Part shown: positions 9,695 to 21,010 of the stretch, one piece after another
Layout of the letters: every line of letters begins with the position of its first letter
Numbering within the stretch: the stretch's first letter is position 1
Source of the DNA: Lepidostoma basale
Lineage: Eukaryota; Arthropoda; Insecta; Trichoptera; Lepidostomatidae
Length of the DNA stretch: 64,000 nt
NCBI GenBank assembly: GCA_022606425.2
Contig: JAHDVF020001467.1
Span: forward strand, 868,001-932,000
Reading direction: 5' to 3'
Translations under genes and position numbers: made by a program
Notes under the pieces: generated by a model
The model's database searches: none
Told to the model about the DNA's origin: nothing
What the model saw: the letters and a program-made list of their open reading frames with translations, nothing else

Positions 9695-10128
9695 GTACTA
9701 TGCTTTCGCTGGATGAGGGAAGAATGGTTAAAAAGATATATTCAAATCGAGGAAGGCCAAGGAAGACATAGCATGACCAAATTAATCCTAATTAATATAA
9801 ATGAAAACGTCTGTTGTTTTTATCAATCATTTAATAATGCCTTAGAATGGCGAAACATGTCATTCCATAAAAAAAAAATTAATGAAACTCCTAGAAGACA
9901 GACATTTATATTAATCATTTATATTAATTATTTAATGTGAAGTTTTATATCATTGTTCAAGAAACAATAAAGAAATTAGTCTTAACTAAAAGGTGGTCAT
10001 ATTCGAAGTGGGAACAATCGACTAGCGTTCATGACACGATGTGTGAATGTAGAAGAGGCGCGAGAGTTATGTCAGGAAAGAAAAGTGTGGCTGCCTACGT
10101 GACGGCAACGGCGTGACGGCTAGTTAGC

Positions 10129-10160
<32 letters not shown>
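9695..10160 (+). mobile_element. LINE-A fragment carrying a P3 insertion
   Basis: The plus strand reads like MDEGRMVKKIYS and GRPRKT, is interrupted at about 9786-9985 by a P3 unit, and resumes with GGHIRSGNNR-like coding, VNVEEARELCQERKVW and a (TTAG)n tail at 10121-10160. The interruption shows that this LINE-A copy predates the P3 insertion. Confidence 0.75.
9786..9985. mobile_element. P3 unit inserted in LINE-A
   Basis: The insert starts near CTAATTAATATAAATG, carries GAAAACGTCTG, GGCGAAACATGTCATTCC and CTCCTAGAAGACAGAC, and ends with TCATTGTTCAAGAAACAATA. Because the host LINE-A sequence is known from neighbouring copies, this insertion gives the best estimate of P3 borders (about 200 bp). 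No clear target duplication is visible. Confidence 0.6.
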
Positions 10161-10329
10161 CGGTGTAGTAAAATAATTTTATCATCATTGTATTACTGAC
10201 TTTCTATTATGTAACCAGACATAACTTGACTTAACTCTTGTAGATGCGTTAACGTTTTGATAATTTTTTTATACAAGCTACCGAATTCCTAAAAACACAA
10301 CACTCCAATAAGGAAAAAAAAATATTTTG

Positions 10330-10600
10330 CCATCAGTTTCGGTGATTCCTCGTAGCGCCACAAATGACCGCGATGGCGGGCGGATGCAGTAATAATGGCG
10401 TCTGGATGTTCTCCCTGCCCTTCGCAGACCGCCGTCCTTTGTCCTAGCGGATGATGGACCGCATCTCCGATGAGCTGGACGCTTGGCTGCCGCCGGAGAT
10501 GATCGCCGAGGCCCTCTGATATCATTAACCTTACAAGCCAAGCGTTGCCACCTTCATCCTTCGCCGCGGTCAGACCCGACAGACGTCTGACATTTAAATC
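10330..10600. other. GC-raised unique segment, function unknown
   Basis: Two overlapping minus-strand frames (87 and 109 aa) are open here, but neither shows a known domain and base composition alone explains them. No splice sites or repeat match stand out. It could be regulatory or an old exon. I see no support for a gene. Confidence 0.25.
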
Positions 10601-10740
10601 GCTAATCATATTACACATGTGCCCACAGCTTCACCTAATACCTACAGACACATCTCATTGAGAAACTATTCAATTTTATTATTGTCCATATTAGATTTTT
10701 AATTAAAAGACTTGCCTGAGAATTTCATTTCATTTATTTC

Positions 10741-11245
10741 TAACTAACTAACTAACTTACCATCACGCCGTCTCCCCGGAGGGGTAGGCAGAAAGAATGG
10801 AACGCCACACTGTTCTGTCCTGACATACGTCTCTCGATTCCTCTACATTCATACATCTTGTCATGCACGCACGTCGATTTCTCCGACTCCTCACGTGACC
10901 GACATTCAATATTTGATTGATTTGATCGTGCCACGTTTTCCTCGGCCTTCCTCTATTTCTAGCTCCGTTCACGCCGTTTATATATACCTTCTTTACCATT
11001 CTGTCTTCACTCATTCTTTCCATGTGTCCAAACCATCTTAATGACCCTTTCCTTATTTTGTTCATAACACTTTCATTCGCACCACATTCACTTCTTATAC
11101 TTGCATTTGTCACTCTATCATATACAGATTTGACACACATTCGCCTTAGAGATCTCATTTCTACTGCATTTATTCTACTTTCATCCTTCTTTTGCCAGTT
11201 CCCTAGCTTCACTTCCATACATAAGGGTCGGCACAAGAACACCAT
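10741..11245 (-). mobile_element. LINE-A fragment, well preserved
   Basis: The minus-strand frame reads through KKDESRINAVEMRSLRRMC, GSLRWFGHMERMSEDRMVKK, RPRKTWHDQINQILNVGH and SILSAYPSGETA without a break. It ends in GGGGAGACGGCGTGATGGTA and (TTAG)n at the left edge. The unbroken frame and close match to 58139-58688 suggest a recent insertion. The polymerase domain is absent, as expected for 5' truncation. Confidence 0.88.
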
Positions 11246-11382
11246 TGTGCACTGCTCATTTATTTCATTTATTATAATAAAAATTACAAACATTACAGAC
11301 ATATTTCCAGATCGTTTGCAATTACATTATGAGAATTCAAAAGTGAAGGATAAAAAAAAATAAGCTTAAGAATTAGAAATCA

Positions 11383-11589
11383 TCATAACATTCGACAACA
11401 ACAACTCACACTATTACAAAATATGTCGACCTCCGAGGCGACCCGAAAAAGCAATAAGATTGCCCTACCCACAGGCATAACCATTGGCAGGTTGGTTCTG
11501 CAGCGCGGCAAATAAAACACAATTTTGACGAAGGTAATTATCAGGGACAAATACACAGGGACAGGGACGAACTTTGGAGTGAACTTCAA
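11383..11589 (-). mobile_element. LINE-D C-terminal fragment
   Basis: The minus strand reads LPRCRTNLPMVMPVGRAILL and VASEVDIF, the end of the LINE-D polyprotein (compare 17130-17990). It is a 5'-truncated, short copy. The first 25 residues of the frame look unrelated. Confidence 0.72.
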
Positions 11590-11639
11590 AAATCATATTA
11601 TACGAGTACTGTCATGTAAGATGTAAATATTACCTATTA

Positions 11640-11870
11640 TATTTACTGTTAAAATTTAAAACACTGTTATAATATCACAATTTATTTTGGTTCACTGAGA
11701 ATGTCGCGACAGCTGTTTCGTCAACCGATGTTGGCATCATCAGGTGTTACAATAAACGAAAACTAAGTTTATTGTAACATCTGATAATGCCAACATCGGG
11801 TGGCGAAACAGCTGTCGCGACATTCTCAGTGAATAAAAATTAATTATGATATTAAATTTTAACAATAATA
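11640..11870. mobile_element. P1 inverted pair with hammerhead-like motif
   Basis: Two P1 copies face each other, with arms at about 11641-11757 and 11767-11870 and a spacer of about 9 bp. Each arm carries AATGTCGCGACAGCTG and, in its sense orientation, a CTGATRATGCCAAC...GGCGAAAC motif. The right-arm copy is 11781-11816. Such an arrangement fits pseudo-LTR ends of Penelope-like retroelements; that assignment is inferred. There is no protein. Confidence 0.6.
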
Positions 11871-12126
11871 ATGTTGAAATATCATAATGTTTCGGTCAAA
11901 ACAATGGATTATTGTAGATATTTTATAATACTTCAAGTTTTTCCAATTAAATTATTTTTTTAAATTAAACATAAATAGTAATCATAAGTATTTATTTCTA
12001 TTTTTTTGATTTGGTATAAAATTAATAACCCCGTGGAATCGATGTTTAATACTTTGTAAGAAACACCAACAAAAAACTATTTTAAATAAGTGGATTAAAC
12101 AGTGCTATGAATTAAACAGTGCAATT

Positions 12127-12472
12127 ATGCTCAAAATTCCCTGGACAGACATGGTTACCAATACCGAAGTCCTGAGGCGAGCTAGAGTTGACAGGGAATT
12201 ATTATCAACTATCAAGGTTCGAAAGATCTCATATATGGGTCATATACTGCGTGGGGAAAAGTACCACATTCTCCAACTGATATTGGAGGGAAAAATTGAG
12301 GGACGCCGAGGGCCCGGAAGGAGACAAATGTCCTGGCTGCGAAACGTGAGGGAGTGGACCGGCATCTGAAGTGTTGAGGAGCTGTTCCGAGCGGCGCAGG
12401 ACAGGGACAGGTTCGCCGAGGTGATCGCCAACGTTGGGGGGATCCGACAGGGCACTTGAAGAAGAAGAAACA
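12127..12472 (+). mobile_element. LINE-B C-terminal fragment
   Basis: The plus frame reads MLKIPWTDMVTNTEVL, VRKISYMGHILRGEKYH, GRRGPGRRQMSWLRNV and REWTGI, then a TGA. The family sequence continues behind the stop as EELFRAAQDRDRFAEVI. It ends in the (GAA)n tail at about 12461. It is one stop away from a clean C-terminus. Confidence 0.8.
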
Positions 12473-12659
12473 GTGTTATCAATACAATTCCAAAAAACAC
12501 TGGAATTATACAGTATTAACGCTTTATATTAAGTGATTTATTTTGGTCTAGGTCTAGTTTTAAAACCAGATAACACATAATTGATAACTGGTTTCGATTT
12601 ACTTAAGCAAATGCGCATCGATCAAGGTACACTCGCGAATATAGCAATTATTATTTAAT

Positions 12660-12900
12660 AAGGTCCGTGAACTCGTTTCCACTTTCACGAGCTGCGGTTT
12701 TAACAGCTGTGACTAACGAGATACCGTGCCGCCGTCGCTGTTGGCCGTCCTTTGATGAACGCCGTTCTTTGAACGCCCTTATCAATCTCTCCAGTTTTTG
12801 TGGTCGGTACAATTAATATTATTGTGTTCCTCATCATTTCGTTATCGCACTTGTACTCGCAAAATTCCGAATCGCAATGAATGCCGCTTGCCATGGGCGG
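12660..12900. other. GC-raised unique segment
   Basis: I find no repeat match, no convincing frame and no clear transcription-factor cluster. It stands out from its AT-rich surroundings only by composition. The stretch after it, 12900-13450, holds nothing I recognise. Confidence 0.2.
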
Positions 12901-13454
12901 CAGTTATAATTTTATTATTTGATTGTTGCATTCACAATGCTTTATCAAAATGCAATGCGAAATGATATAATCTGATACTCTTTTATGCGAGTTTATTTTC
13001 CTCGACATTTTTGGAAAAGATTATTACTTGTTAATCCTACTATTACTATTTTTTTATTTACCTACATACAGTGTTAATACTGTTTTCCCATGAGTACACT
13101 ACTCATTCTGGGACAAAATGGCAATTTACATACTTAATAATTATATATGAATATACAACAATAAATTGTAAACGGAAACATCAAAACACAGACCTAGAAA
13201 ATAAAAACATCTTACAAAAATACAAAATTACAAAAGCATCCAGGAAATATCAAAGACATAGATACTAAAACATTTTACAAAGTTTACATATGTTTTTTAC
13301 AAAGTTTACAAAAGCATTCAGAAAATATCAGTAAACAGATATAGAACTAAGACATATTACGAAGATTACAAGTTGGGACTCGTGAGGAACACTCCAGGAT
13401 GCCAGAAAGTTGGACTTACTGGAAGTCTTGCAGTTGTCATGCAAGGTGCATATG

Positions 13455-13665
13455 ACTCCGTACTGCATTCACATCGTTAACGTATGTAATACTTTCTTAC
13501 CAATGCAGTCATCTTTTCATAATATTGTTCATTATACTTTCTTACGCTCTACATTCCTTCCTGCATCTGCTGCTTCCATCAAGATTTGAAATTCTATCGT
13601 ACATCGTTTTACTACACATATGTCTAAGAAATCGCATATCTACGGCATTTACCTCTGCTTTTCTC
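13455..13665 (-). mobile_element. LINE-A fragment, decayed
   Basis: The minus strand keeps the order VNDVNA, RKECRA and MYDRIS in broken frames. It matches the subtype at 7424-7805. No tail is visible. Confidence 0.6.
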
Positions 13666-14049
13666 GTTAAAAAAATCACGTGCCGGCAATGTTTCACTCT
13701 ATGAAACTCATATATTTAATTCCGTTATCATGTTCTGCAATGCACGTAGGGATGTGCGTAATAATTATTACTTAATTTATTTGACTGAATGCTAGTATTA
13801 CCTACATATATTATTAATTTAAACCGGTAATGGGTGGTATTTATAATGTCCTACGTGATGAACATCACATCGCATACAATAATATATTTATAAAAAAAGT
13901 TTGATGGATAGCTGACCATTGCGCACAAAAAAATAAATAAGTGAACAATGTATTTGGATATGAAAGATTAAATAAAACAAACTAGTATCATAAAAAAATG
14001 ACAATCATATTGAACAATTGATTGAATCTTTGGAGAAAAAAAAAACTAA

Positions 14050-14185
14050 AACTCTTCTGGTTCCTTCTCTGGTTTCAATCCTGGGATTAGTTTGCAGCAA
14101 TTTCCTCCATTATTCTCTTCCATTTTTCCCTGTCTTGTGCGGCTCTTTTGAGTTATACGCATTAGTTATACGTTCTGGTTATACG
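14050..14185 (-). mobile_element. LINE C-terminal remnant
   Basis: The minus strand reads RAAQDREKWKRIMEEIAAN-like residues, the AQDR-x-W end common to several LINE families. It is short and of uncertain family. Confidence 0.5.
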
Positions 14186-14214
14186 CATCAAAAGTCTATA
14201 AAAAAAAGTTAAGA

Positions 14215-14615
14215 TTGTAGTGCGCAATGGTGTTATTATGACGCGACGACCCGAATTGAAGCATATAACTGGCAAAACAAGGATTTAAGAAGAATAAATG
14301 CGGAAGAAACGAGAATTTGTGGTAAATGTACACATGATAGAGTGTCAAATGCAAATATAAGAAGTGAATGCATTGCGAATGAAAGTGTTATAGACAAAAT
14401 AATGAGAGGTTCATTAAGAAGATTTGGACACGTGGAAAGAACTGTAAAGAGAATATATGCTAACGATGTAAACGGAACAGGAAATAGAGGACAACGTTGC
14501 TCGATCGAATTAAATATTAAATATCAGCCACACGGAAAAATCGACGTGCATGCATGATACAATGTATGAATGTGGAGGAGCGATAGAAGTATATCAGGGA
14601 GATGACATGGTTAGT
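14215..14615 (+). mobile_element. LINE-A fragment
   Basis: The plus strand reads NANIRSECIANESVIDK, GSLRRFGHVERT and YANDVNGTGNRG. Frameshifts follow before an MYECGGA-like stretch. The tail is missing. It is a dead copy. Confidence 0.75.
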
Positions 14616-14989
14616 TAATTTGTTATTGCGAAATTTTTTGTAGGAATATTTTATGAATATTGCAAAAGCAGATGTTTTGCAAACTTTGAAAGTACTCGTA
14701 CAATCCCTATTCAATTCGACGAAAGCACAAAAAATAGCATTAGCATTGACAAGTAACAAAGGTGTCACGATTTGTGATTTATTCGTTACTTAAATAGATG
14801 TTGTTCACGGTTACAGCTACAAATTCTACAAGATGCTGTACCTAAACCTTAGTAAATACATAATGTGTTATAAAACGAACCTTTTCAAGAACTTTTTTTG
14901 CCGTTGCTAAATTGGGTAGGTACCTATCCAGCGAACAAAACATCACAACTATTGTTTCACCTTCTGGGTTTGTAAATTTTTTGTCGCAA

Positions 14990-15130
14990 ACTTCGCCTAT
15001 AACTTCCTGCATACGCCCTCGTGCCATTAGGATTCCCGTGGGACGCGCCGGGGGGTGCAGATACAGAGGGGATGGGGGCGGGACAGGGAGGAAAGCAGGA
15101 AGGACCATCACCGGGTGACAGACGACACTG
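14990..15130. other. GC-raised segment
   Basis: A short G-rich run (GGGATGGGGGCGGGACAGGG) and surrounding GC-raised DNA give small open frames on both strands. I find no family match. Confidence 0.2.
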
Positions 15131-15299
15131 ATTCCCAAATAATACCTTCACCAATCTGTTGAATGTTGAATGGCAGACCACTTAGCGTGAAATAGCATGT
15201 CGTGAAATGTATATTTGAACCAAGATACACATGTATACTGATCCTTGATCCGCGCGGAATACAAGGGTAGAAAAAAAATATTTTAGTACCTTTCTAAAA

Positions 15300-15800
15300 G
15301 AATATTAAAGAAAACCACATAGAAAATGAAATCAAACATATATAAAAACAGCGTCAGATGAAGCCTTCGTGATAATTTTGAATAATCAGTACAATTAATT
15401 AATACGAATGAAAACGTCTGTTTTCTAGAAGTTTTGTTATATTTTATGTTTCGCCTGTCTATGGCCATTATCAAATGTCATTCACATAAAATAAAATAAA
15501 ACTTCTAAAAAAATAGACGCTTTTATTCGTATTAATTATTTTATATGGAGTTTTGCATCATTGTTCAAAAAACAATAAATAATTAGAACAAATGTTTGTT
15601 TATTAGGAGTTTCATTATATTTTATGGGAATGACACGTTTCGCTATTCAAAGGTATTATTAAATGTGATATTTGATAATCACTTAGCAAAGCGAAACTTG
15701 TGATTCCCATAATATATAATAAAACTTGTAGAAAATAGACATTATTCATATTAACTATTTAATATAGAGCTTAACATAATTATCCAAGACATAATAATCA
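15300..15800. mobile_element. Two P3 units in inverted-pair form
   Basis: Two palindromic units follow each other. Each has CGTCTGTTTTCTAGAAG-type outer arms, TTTATGGGAATGACA and a central CGAAACNTGT word. Repeated CATTGTTCAAAAAACAATAA marks the unit ends. The layout suggests solo pseudo-LTR pairs of a Penelope-like family. There is no coding. Confidence 0.55.
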
Positions 15801-16379
15801 AAATAAATAATATACGAATATAACTATGTAGATTGAAACATGGATAGCCTTTGTATTCATATTTATAAATGACGCTTTATAAATCATTATGTAATTTTTA
15901 TTATTTTGTAATGAAAATGATGAAGTGTTGAAGATGGACGATTTTATATACCTAATCCAATGGTGGTTTACTGAGTCGCTAAACAATCTTTACTTCCTGT
16001 CTCAAATCAGCTTTCCCGACGTTGCCAATCACTTCTCCAAATGCCTCTATATCTTATACCGCTCTTAATAACTACCTACTCCAAGCTTCTTTTCCACTAT
16101 AATATCTTATATTGTGCAACCAAGACATTTGTCTTCTGCCAAGTTCACATCATATAAGGTTTATGGCTATATCCCGAGGCATTCCTTTTGTATACAATGG
16201 AATATCATGGATTTCACCATTGAGGATATGCAAGATGGATCATGCATTTCTTACCACGCATTATTGAATAATAATCTTCTTTATGTTCCTAACGGGAATC
16301 TTCGGTAGTAATAAAATTTTATGTTAATCAAATGATTTTACTGAAACCTCTTGATGGAAGTTCATTTTAAATTATAGTT

Positions 16380-16625
16380 AAATAAAACGATGTCTTTTAA
16401 CTATTTCCACTTTTGTCTGTATTTCGACAGCAACCGGTTTCGCCAGGCTCGCTGGCATCGACAGACTGGTGACACTATTACAAATCAAGCCCTTTATATA
16501 CATACAAATCAGGGGTGGTTAACATGATTCTATACAAAAAATAATCTTCAAATATTATATTTACGGTCGCTGAAGTATAGACAAAAGTGGAAGTAGTTAA
16601 AAAACATCGTTTTTATTTAATTATT
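16380..16625. mobile_element. P2 inverted-repeat unit, one arm shortened
   Basis: The left arm reads TTAAATAAAACGATG, then TTTCGCCAGGCTCGCTGGC on the plus strand. The right arm keeps only ACAAAAGTGGAAGTAGTT and AACATCGTTTTTATTTAA. It is the same family as 29972-30600, with much of the right arm deleted. Confidence 0.65.
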
Positions 16626-17129
16626 ATTTCAAATTTTATGTCATTTAATATGGAGTTTGACATCATAATGCAAATGCGATGAGTTATGTATTTTAACATG
16701 CGTAAAACAATGATAAATATATTATATAAAAAAAAAACACATTTCTCTGGTTATTTAGAATTTTATTCCACAAACACCAGATGCGTTAGCATTAGCGATT
16801 GATACTTCACCGTATACGATTTTTCTAATATCTTTAGATCGCTCGGCAAAAACATATTCCCTTCATTTTTCATCCCGTATTCGCTCCCAGGCCACGGCTT
16901 GGCCAATAAAAGAGCCCCTTACATCTACCACCTTCGTCTTTTCCTTTCAATTTTTCATAGATAATTTTCTTCTGTTTTTCTTTGACCGCCCGCGGATAAG
17001 TAACCCCAGTGGACAAATTAAATTGATCTGTACATATAAATTTATAAAATTATTAATAATAAATTACAAAAGTCTACCAGGAAGACCGCTGAAGGGATGG
17101 GGGAATAGCTAGACGTCATCATCTCAGAT

Positions 17130-17990
17130 AAACGTTATAAACTAAAAATAAGAAAAATAATAAAAACTATCAAATCAGTTTATTTTCTCAAAAGATATTC
17201 CAAACAACAATTATAATTTAAGGCATCTATTGAGAACAGGTAAAACATAAAAAATACATAATACCAGGAACGCATGAGAGATGGTTCCACATTAGGAATA
17301 CATAATACTCTCCAAAGTCAAGAGTATTTGTCTTCTGAACGTACTTTCACGAATATGAAAGACATCGATCTCCGAAGCGATCATATTCAGCAGTTTGATT
17401 GCTCTCCCCACCGGCATCACAAGAGGCAGGTTGGTTCTGCATGATGGGAGATAAAACAGTCTGTGCTGACGCTGTCGAAGATATCCATCCGGAACATAAA
17501 GATGGATAGCCTCCAAGATGACGTAATTCCAAAACAATCCCCTGATAAGTCTGAAGAAATGGGTAAGTGTGCACCCATCCCTTTTTATCTGTAAACTATT
17601 GGTCCCCAGCATGCCCAAGAGGAATGCAGTGGGATAAAGCCACGGATAGCTACCAAACTCCCTCATGTAGAGATATCTCAGAAATCTTTTCTGAACTCTC
17701 TCTAACATGAGCGAGTGTCTCGCCTCGTGGGGACTCCATATCACCGAGTCACTTCTCAGAAATCTTTTCTGAACCCTCTCTAACATGAGCGAGTATCTCG
17801 CCTCGTGGGGACTCCATATCACCGAGTCACTTCTCAGAAATCTTTTCTGAACCCTCTCTAACATGAGCGAGTATCTCGCCTCGTGGGGACTCCATATCAC
17901 CGAGTCACTTCTCAGAAATCTTTTCTGAACCCTCTCTAATATGAGCGAGTATCTCGCCTTGTGGGGACTCCATATCACCGAGTCTCACTT
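17130..17990 (-). mobile_element. LINE-D C-terminal region with internal duplication
   Basis: A 228-aa open minus-strand frame (17292-17978) covers the end of a jockey-like polyprotein: WSPHEARYSLMLERVQKRFL, FGSYPWLYPTAFLLGMLG, LIRGLFWNYVILEAI, LYVPDGYLRQRQHRLF and CRTNLPLVMPVGRAI. The first block is repeated four times. The TGATTTGATAG-like tail lies near 17150-17170. The element is 5'-truncated, and nothing of the polymerase core remains here; a fragment of that core lies at 39235-39990. The frame has stayed open despite the duplication. Confidence 0.75.
17679..17990 (-). repeat. 78-bp in-frame tandem repeat, four copies
   Basis: Units start at 17679, 17757, 17835 and 17913 with CAGAAATCTTTTCTGAAC. 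Each is 78 bp, or 26 codons, so the LINE-D frame is kept. The copies differ at few positions, which suggests a recent expansion. There is no spacer structure, so this is not a CRISPR array. Confidence 0.9.
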
Positions 17991-18089
17991 TAATTAACTT
18001 CAACTCTGCTGAGAACCTTCTCATTTGTAACGTGGTCCCTCCATGAAACATGGGTAATTCGTCGGTAGGTCCGTTTTTATTACATTTTT

Positions 18090-18480
18090 CAAATGCATGT
18101 TCCGGGTGTTGTTAAAGTCGATGTCCGTAAATCGACTGGGCCCAGGAAACACGCTGACCGCGTACATCTGGCACCAGCCGCGTCTTGTTTTATTGCTAAA
18201 CTTTCCCGCTCTTCCAACATTTTATACGGTAAACTTGCCGGCCTACCTCCGGGAGCCTAATTTATATTGTATCGGTGTATCTTTGACAAAAAAACTTGCC
18301 ATCCACCCCCCGCTTTCTTCTCCCGCTCCTGGCCGGAGATAAGGAGTGAGGCACGGCGGGCGGAAGCCGGCGTGACGGGGATTTTCCGATTTCCCGATTA
18401 ATTTATTGACGGCGCCCCGTCCGCCGCTGTGATGCGGTCCAGCGATTGGCCAATGCGGCTCCTCCGACGGTGCGTGTATA
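18090..18480. promoter_or_regulatory. GC-raised island with a palindromic CCAAT pair
   Basis: It contains ATTGGCCAAT at 18445-18454 within GC-raised DNA that also has GGCGGGCGGAAGCCGGCG. An 81-aa frame at 18097-18342 has no recognisable domain. A promoter or enhancer role is possible, but no gene start is evident. Confidence 0.3.
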
Positions 18481-18634
18481 CATTTTTTACCCTACTTCCT
18501 GCCTATGTATAAACTTTCGCAAACGACCATGTAAAGCAACTGGGGTACCTACGTACCCATATCTATTATTCTAGCTCTTTATTCGAATAGCGGTATATGC
18601 ACAGTATATTAATAAATTTACGCAAAATATTAAT

Positions 18635-18815
18635 AATTGACGACCTTCATGGCAAAGTGGCAACAGCTATGACTGCCACATCGAAGGCCCCGAGTTAGAT
18701 TTCCGATGATGGCAGTGTTATTCCCGCACTGTCTTTGATATTGTGTAGAATTTACGTGACGATAAAATGGCAATAGATTAGCTATCTATCACATGTCATG
18801 AAAATCAGTAAAATT
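18635..18815 (+). mobile_element. tRNA-derived SINE copy
   Basis: An A-box-like TGGCAAAGTGG lies near 18650 and a degenerate B-box (GAGTTAGATTTCC) about 40 bp further on. Polymerase III SINEs have this head. The 3' part AATGGCAATAGATTAGC and TATCACATGTCATG recurs at 46270-46330, so it belongs to a family. Confidence 0.55.
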
Positions 18816-18879
18816 ATTTAAAAAAATCATACAATGTAATTGAGTTCAAACGACCTGTTTTATATTTAAAAAATCCAAT

Positions 18880-19010
18880 TCTTGGACTAGCATCTTCTGG
18901 CTAACGGAGGCTGAGCTCTTATGGCTATTTCTCTTACGTCTGATGGGAACATTGTTGGAAAGGTGATTTTGTGGCTTGTTGACTAATGCGAGAGCTTGAT
19001 TTTTGTCACC
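18880..19010. mobile_element. hAT MITE internal fragment
   Basis: It shares CATCTTCTGGCT, TCTTACGTCTGATGGGAA and GGAAAGGTGATTTTGTGG with the element at 2055-2303. Both ends are lost. The DNA from 19010 to 20046 holds nothing else I can name. Confidence 0.6.
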
Positions 19011-20046
19011 CGGAGGCCTCCGAAGGAGGATCGATTTTGCCCGATTTTGGCGGCTTTTTTTTTTTTTTTTCGATCGAAATTTGAGAGGTCTTCATCATGG
19101 TGAGGTATTACAAATCTGAATTTGCGATTTATATGATATTGATGAGATATTTACGCGTTTCAATATCTAATTAGAAATAATAATAAAATATATATTTTAA
19201 TAATAATAAAATATATAAAACTTTTTCGGTAAACAATCATTGCTTTCTTTATGGAAACATTTTTTTCTCTCTTTAAGTCGTAAACCATTCCTTTAATTTC
19301 AATCGTATTTTGTAAAATAGAAATTTTGGTTTGTTCCTTCATCCAGATAACCAATCATGCTTATCCTTCTAAAAATAATATTAGGCACAGTTTATTTTTT
19401 TAACTTATATATAATAATTTACGCAATTTTTTTTATACTTATTATATAAATAAATAAATAAAATAAAAATTATTTTGATAACCTCGTAACATTTTATTTC
19501 ACGTAACTTTCTTATTACACGTATTTCATCAACCAAAAAAATATGGGTCGTTTTCCATAGGCCCTACCTATCCCAACTCCCTGCCCAGCATCCAGCAGCT
19601 GATCTGTATTCCTGGTGTGGCGGTGCAGATATCTCGGGATCCCACGCACAGAGTGATGGATCGTGCTCGGAACTTCCAGTGATCGAATCTAGGAACGGTG
19701 TTTACCGAATTCGAGTAGACTCCATTTATCATTTCGCCCCGTTACTCGCCCGATCTCCCCCGTTCCAAGACCACCTCAGCAACTCTCTCTCTAATGGCGT
19801 ACCACCTTCTTGCATAATTCATTCATGTATTTATTAACAAAATATTCAAATGACTTTTTCGTCAAAATCCAAATGATTTTTTTCGTCCAAAAGGAAGCGG
19901 GCTATAAATAGAATTGATTATATTCGTATTATATATACTATTTTTCATTTGTTCCAATGACAATTTGACGAATTTCTTCAATATTATTTCAAAGTTCGTG
20001 TTGGTTTATTTTAAATGGCTAATTACAGCTAATTCAAAAAAATCAG

Positions 20047-20110
20047 TGGATACGTGGAACTTAATGTAAATAATACGTGGAACTTAATGTAAATAATACG
20101 TGGAACTTAA
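20047..20110. repeat. Tandem repeat of about 24 bp, three copies
   Basis: The unit ATACGTGGAACTTAATGTAA is repeated three times. GTGGATACGTGGAAC is S-family sequence, so this is a local expansion inside an S 5' end. Confidence 0.8.
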
Positions 20111-20117
20111 TGTAATC

Positions 20118-20300
20118 AATCAAATATTGAATGTCGGTCACGTGAGGAGTCGGAAAAATCGACGTGCGTGCATGACAAGATGTATGAATGTAGAGGAAGC
20201 GAGAGACGTATGTCAGGACAGAACAGTGTGGCGTTCCATTCTTTCTGCCTACCCCTCCGGGGAGACGGCGTGATGGTAAGTTAGTTAGTTAGTTAGTTAA
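20118..20300 (+). mobile_element. LINE-A 3' end
   Basis: A 5'-truncated copy starts at ATCAATCAAATATTGAATG, runs through the RACMTRCMNVEEAR block and ends in GGGGAGACGGCGTGATGGTA plus (TTAG)n. It is nearly identical to the same part of 58139-58688. Confidence 0.85.
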
Positions 20301-20304
20301 TGTA

Positions 20305-20600
20305 AATAAACAATATGTGCACCATCTATAAAAAGAACCTCATCGCCACCAATAGGCATCTGACACGCACACTTCGATCGTTCAACATCCACAAAATAAA
20401 TCTAAAACAAATAATATAAAATACAATGATATAAAATAAAAATAATTTAACACATAATGTTATTTTAGATGGTGCACATGTTGTCAGCTGGACGATCCGG
20501 ACTTTTGTGTTTATTTAATTTATATTCCACGCATCCACCGTCTTTTTAAATGAACTGTAATTACGTACTTAAAACAATCCAACACCAGTAAGAACTTTTA
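20305..20600 (-). mobile_element. S-family copy, 3' part missing
   Basis: On the minus strand it contains the S core GGTGGCGATGAGGTTC, GATTTATTTTGTGGATG and AACATTATGTGTTAAA. It stops before the (TTAG)n end. It sits beside the LINE-A 3' end at 20118-20300. Confidence 0.65.
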
Positions 20601-20756
20601 AATATTAAGGAGGATATTATTCAAATTATATCGTAGTTTCATCTATGTTCGCCATATTTTGTGTTGTAGATGTTTTATTTGTCGTTATTATTACCTACAT
20701 TTTATTCATACTGATCATATTTGTAAACAATTTTATAATATTTTAAATATGTATCA

Positions 20757-20787
20757 CTGAAGAAGGTCTGGTTGTCCGAAACATGTC
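20757..20787 (+). ncRNA. Hammerhead-like core motif
   Basis: The order is CTGAAGA, one unpaired A, a short helix GG...CC around a 9-nt loop, then GAAAC and ATGTC. It matches the CUGANGA / GAAA / UH layout of hammerhead ribozymes except for one extra base before the helix. The helix is only 2 bp here, so activity is unlikely. Confidence 0.35.
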
Positions 20788-21010
20788 TGATATGTTCTTT
20801 AAATGCTTTTAAATTTAGTGTTTATACGAAGTACCTACATATATAAAAAAGAAAAAGACAAATATATCATAGTTAATTATCTTTTTTAATCTATTTTACT
20901 TTTGAAAAATTTAACACATGACATTCGTTTTTTGTCAATGATTTTGTCAATGATTTGATGAAGTTTTTTTCTACTTTTCAATAAATTTTTATCATTTACC
21001 ATCGAGTGGA

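Noticed and set aside
10119..10162. (TTAG)n runs, here and at a dozen other places, as interstitial telomere repeats
   Set aside because: The insect telomere unit is TTAGG. These are four-base runs that follow the LINE-A/S 3' end each time, so they are retroelement tails.
10289..10618. A 109-aa minus-strand protein
   Set aside because: A second frame overlaps it on the same strand, and no domain or signal is visible.
17679..17990. Regular 78-bp repeats as a CRISPR-like array
   Set aside because: The units are contiguous without spacers, lie inside a LINE reading frame and the DNA is eukaryotic.
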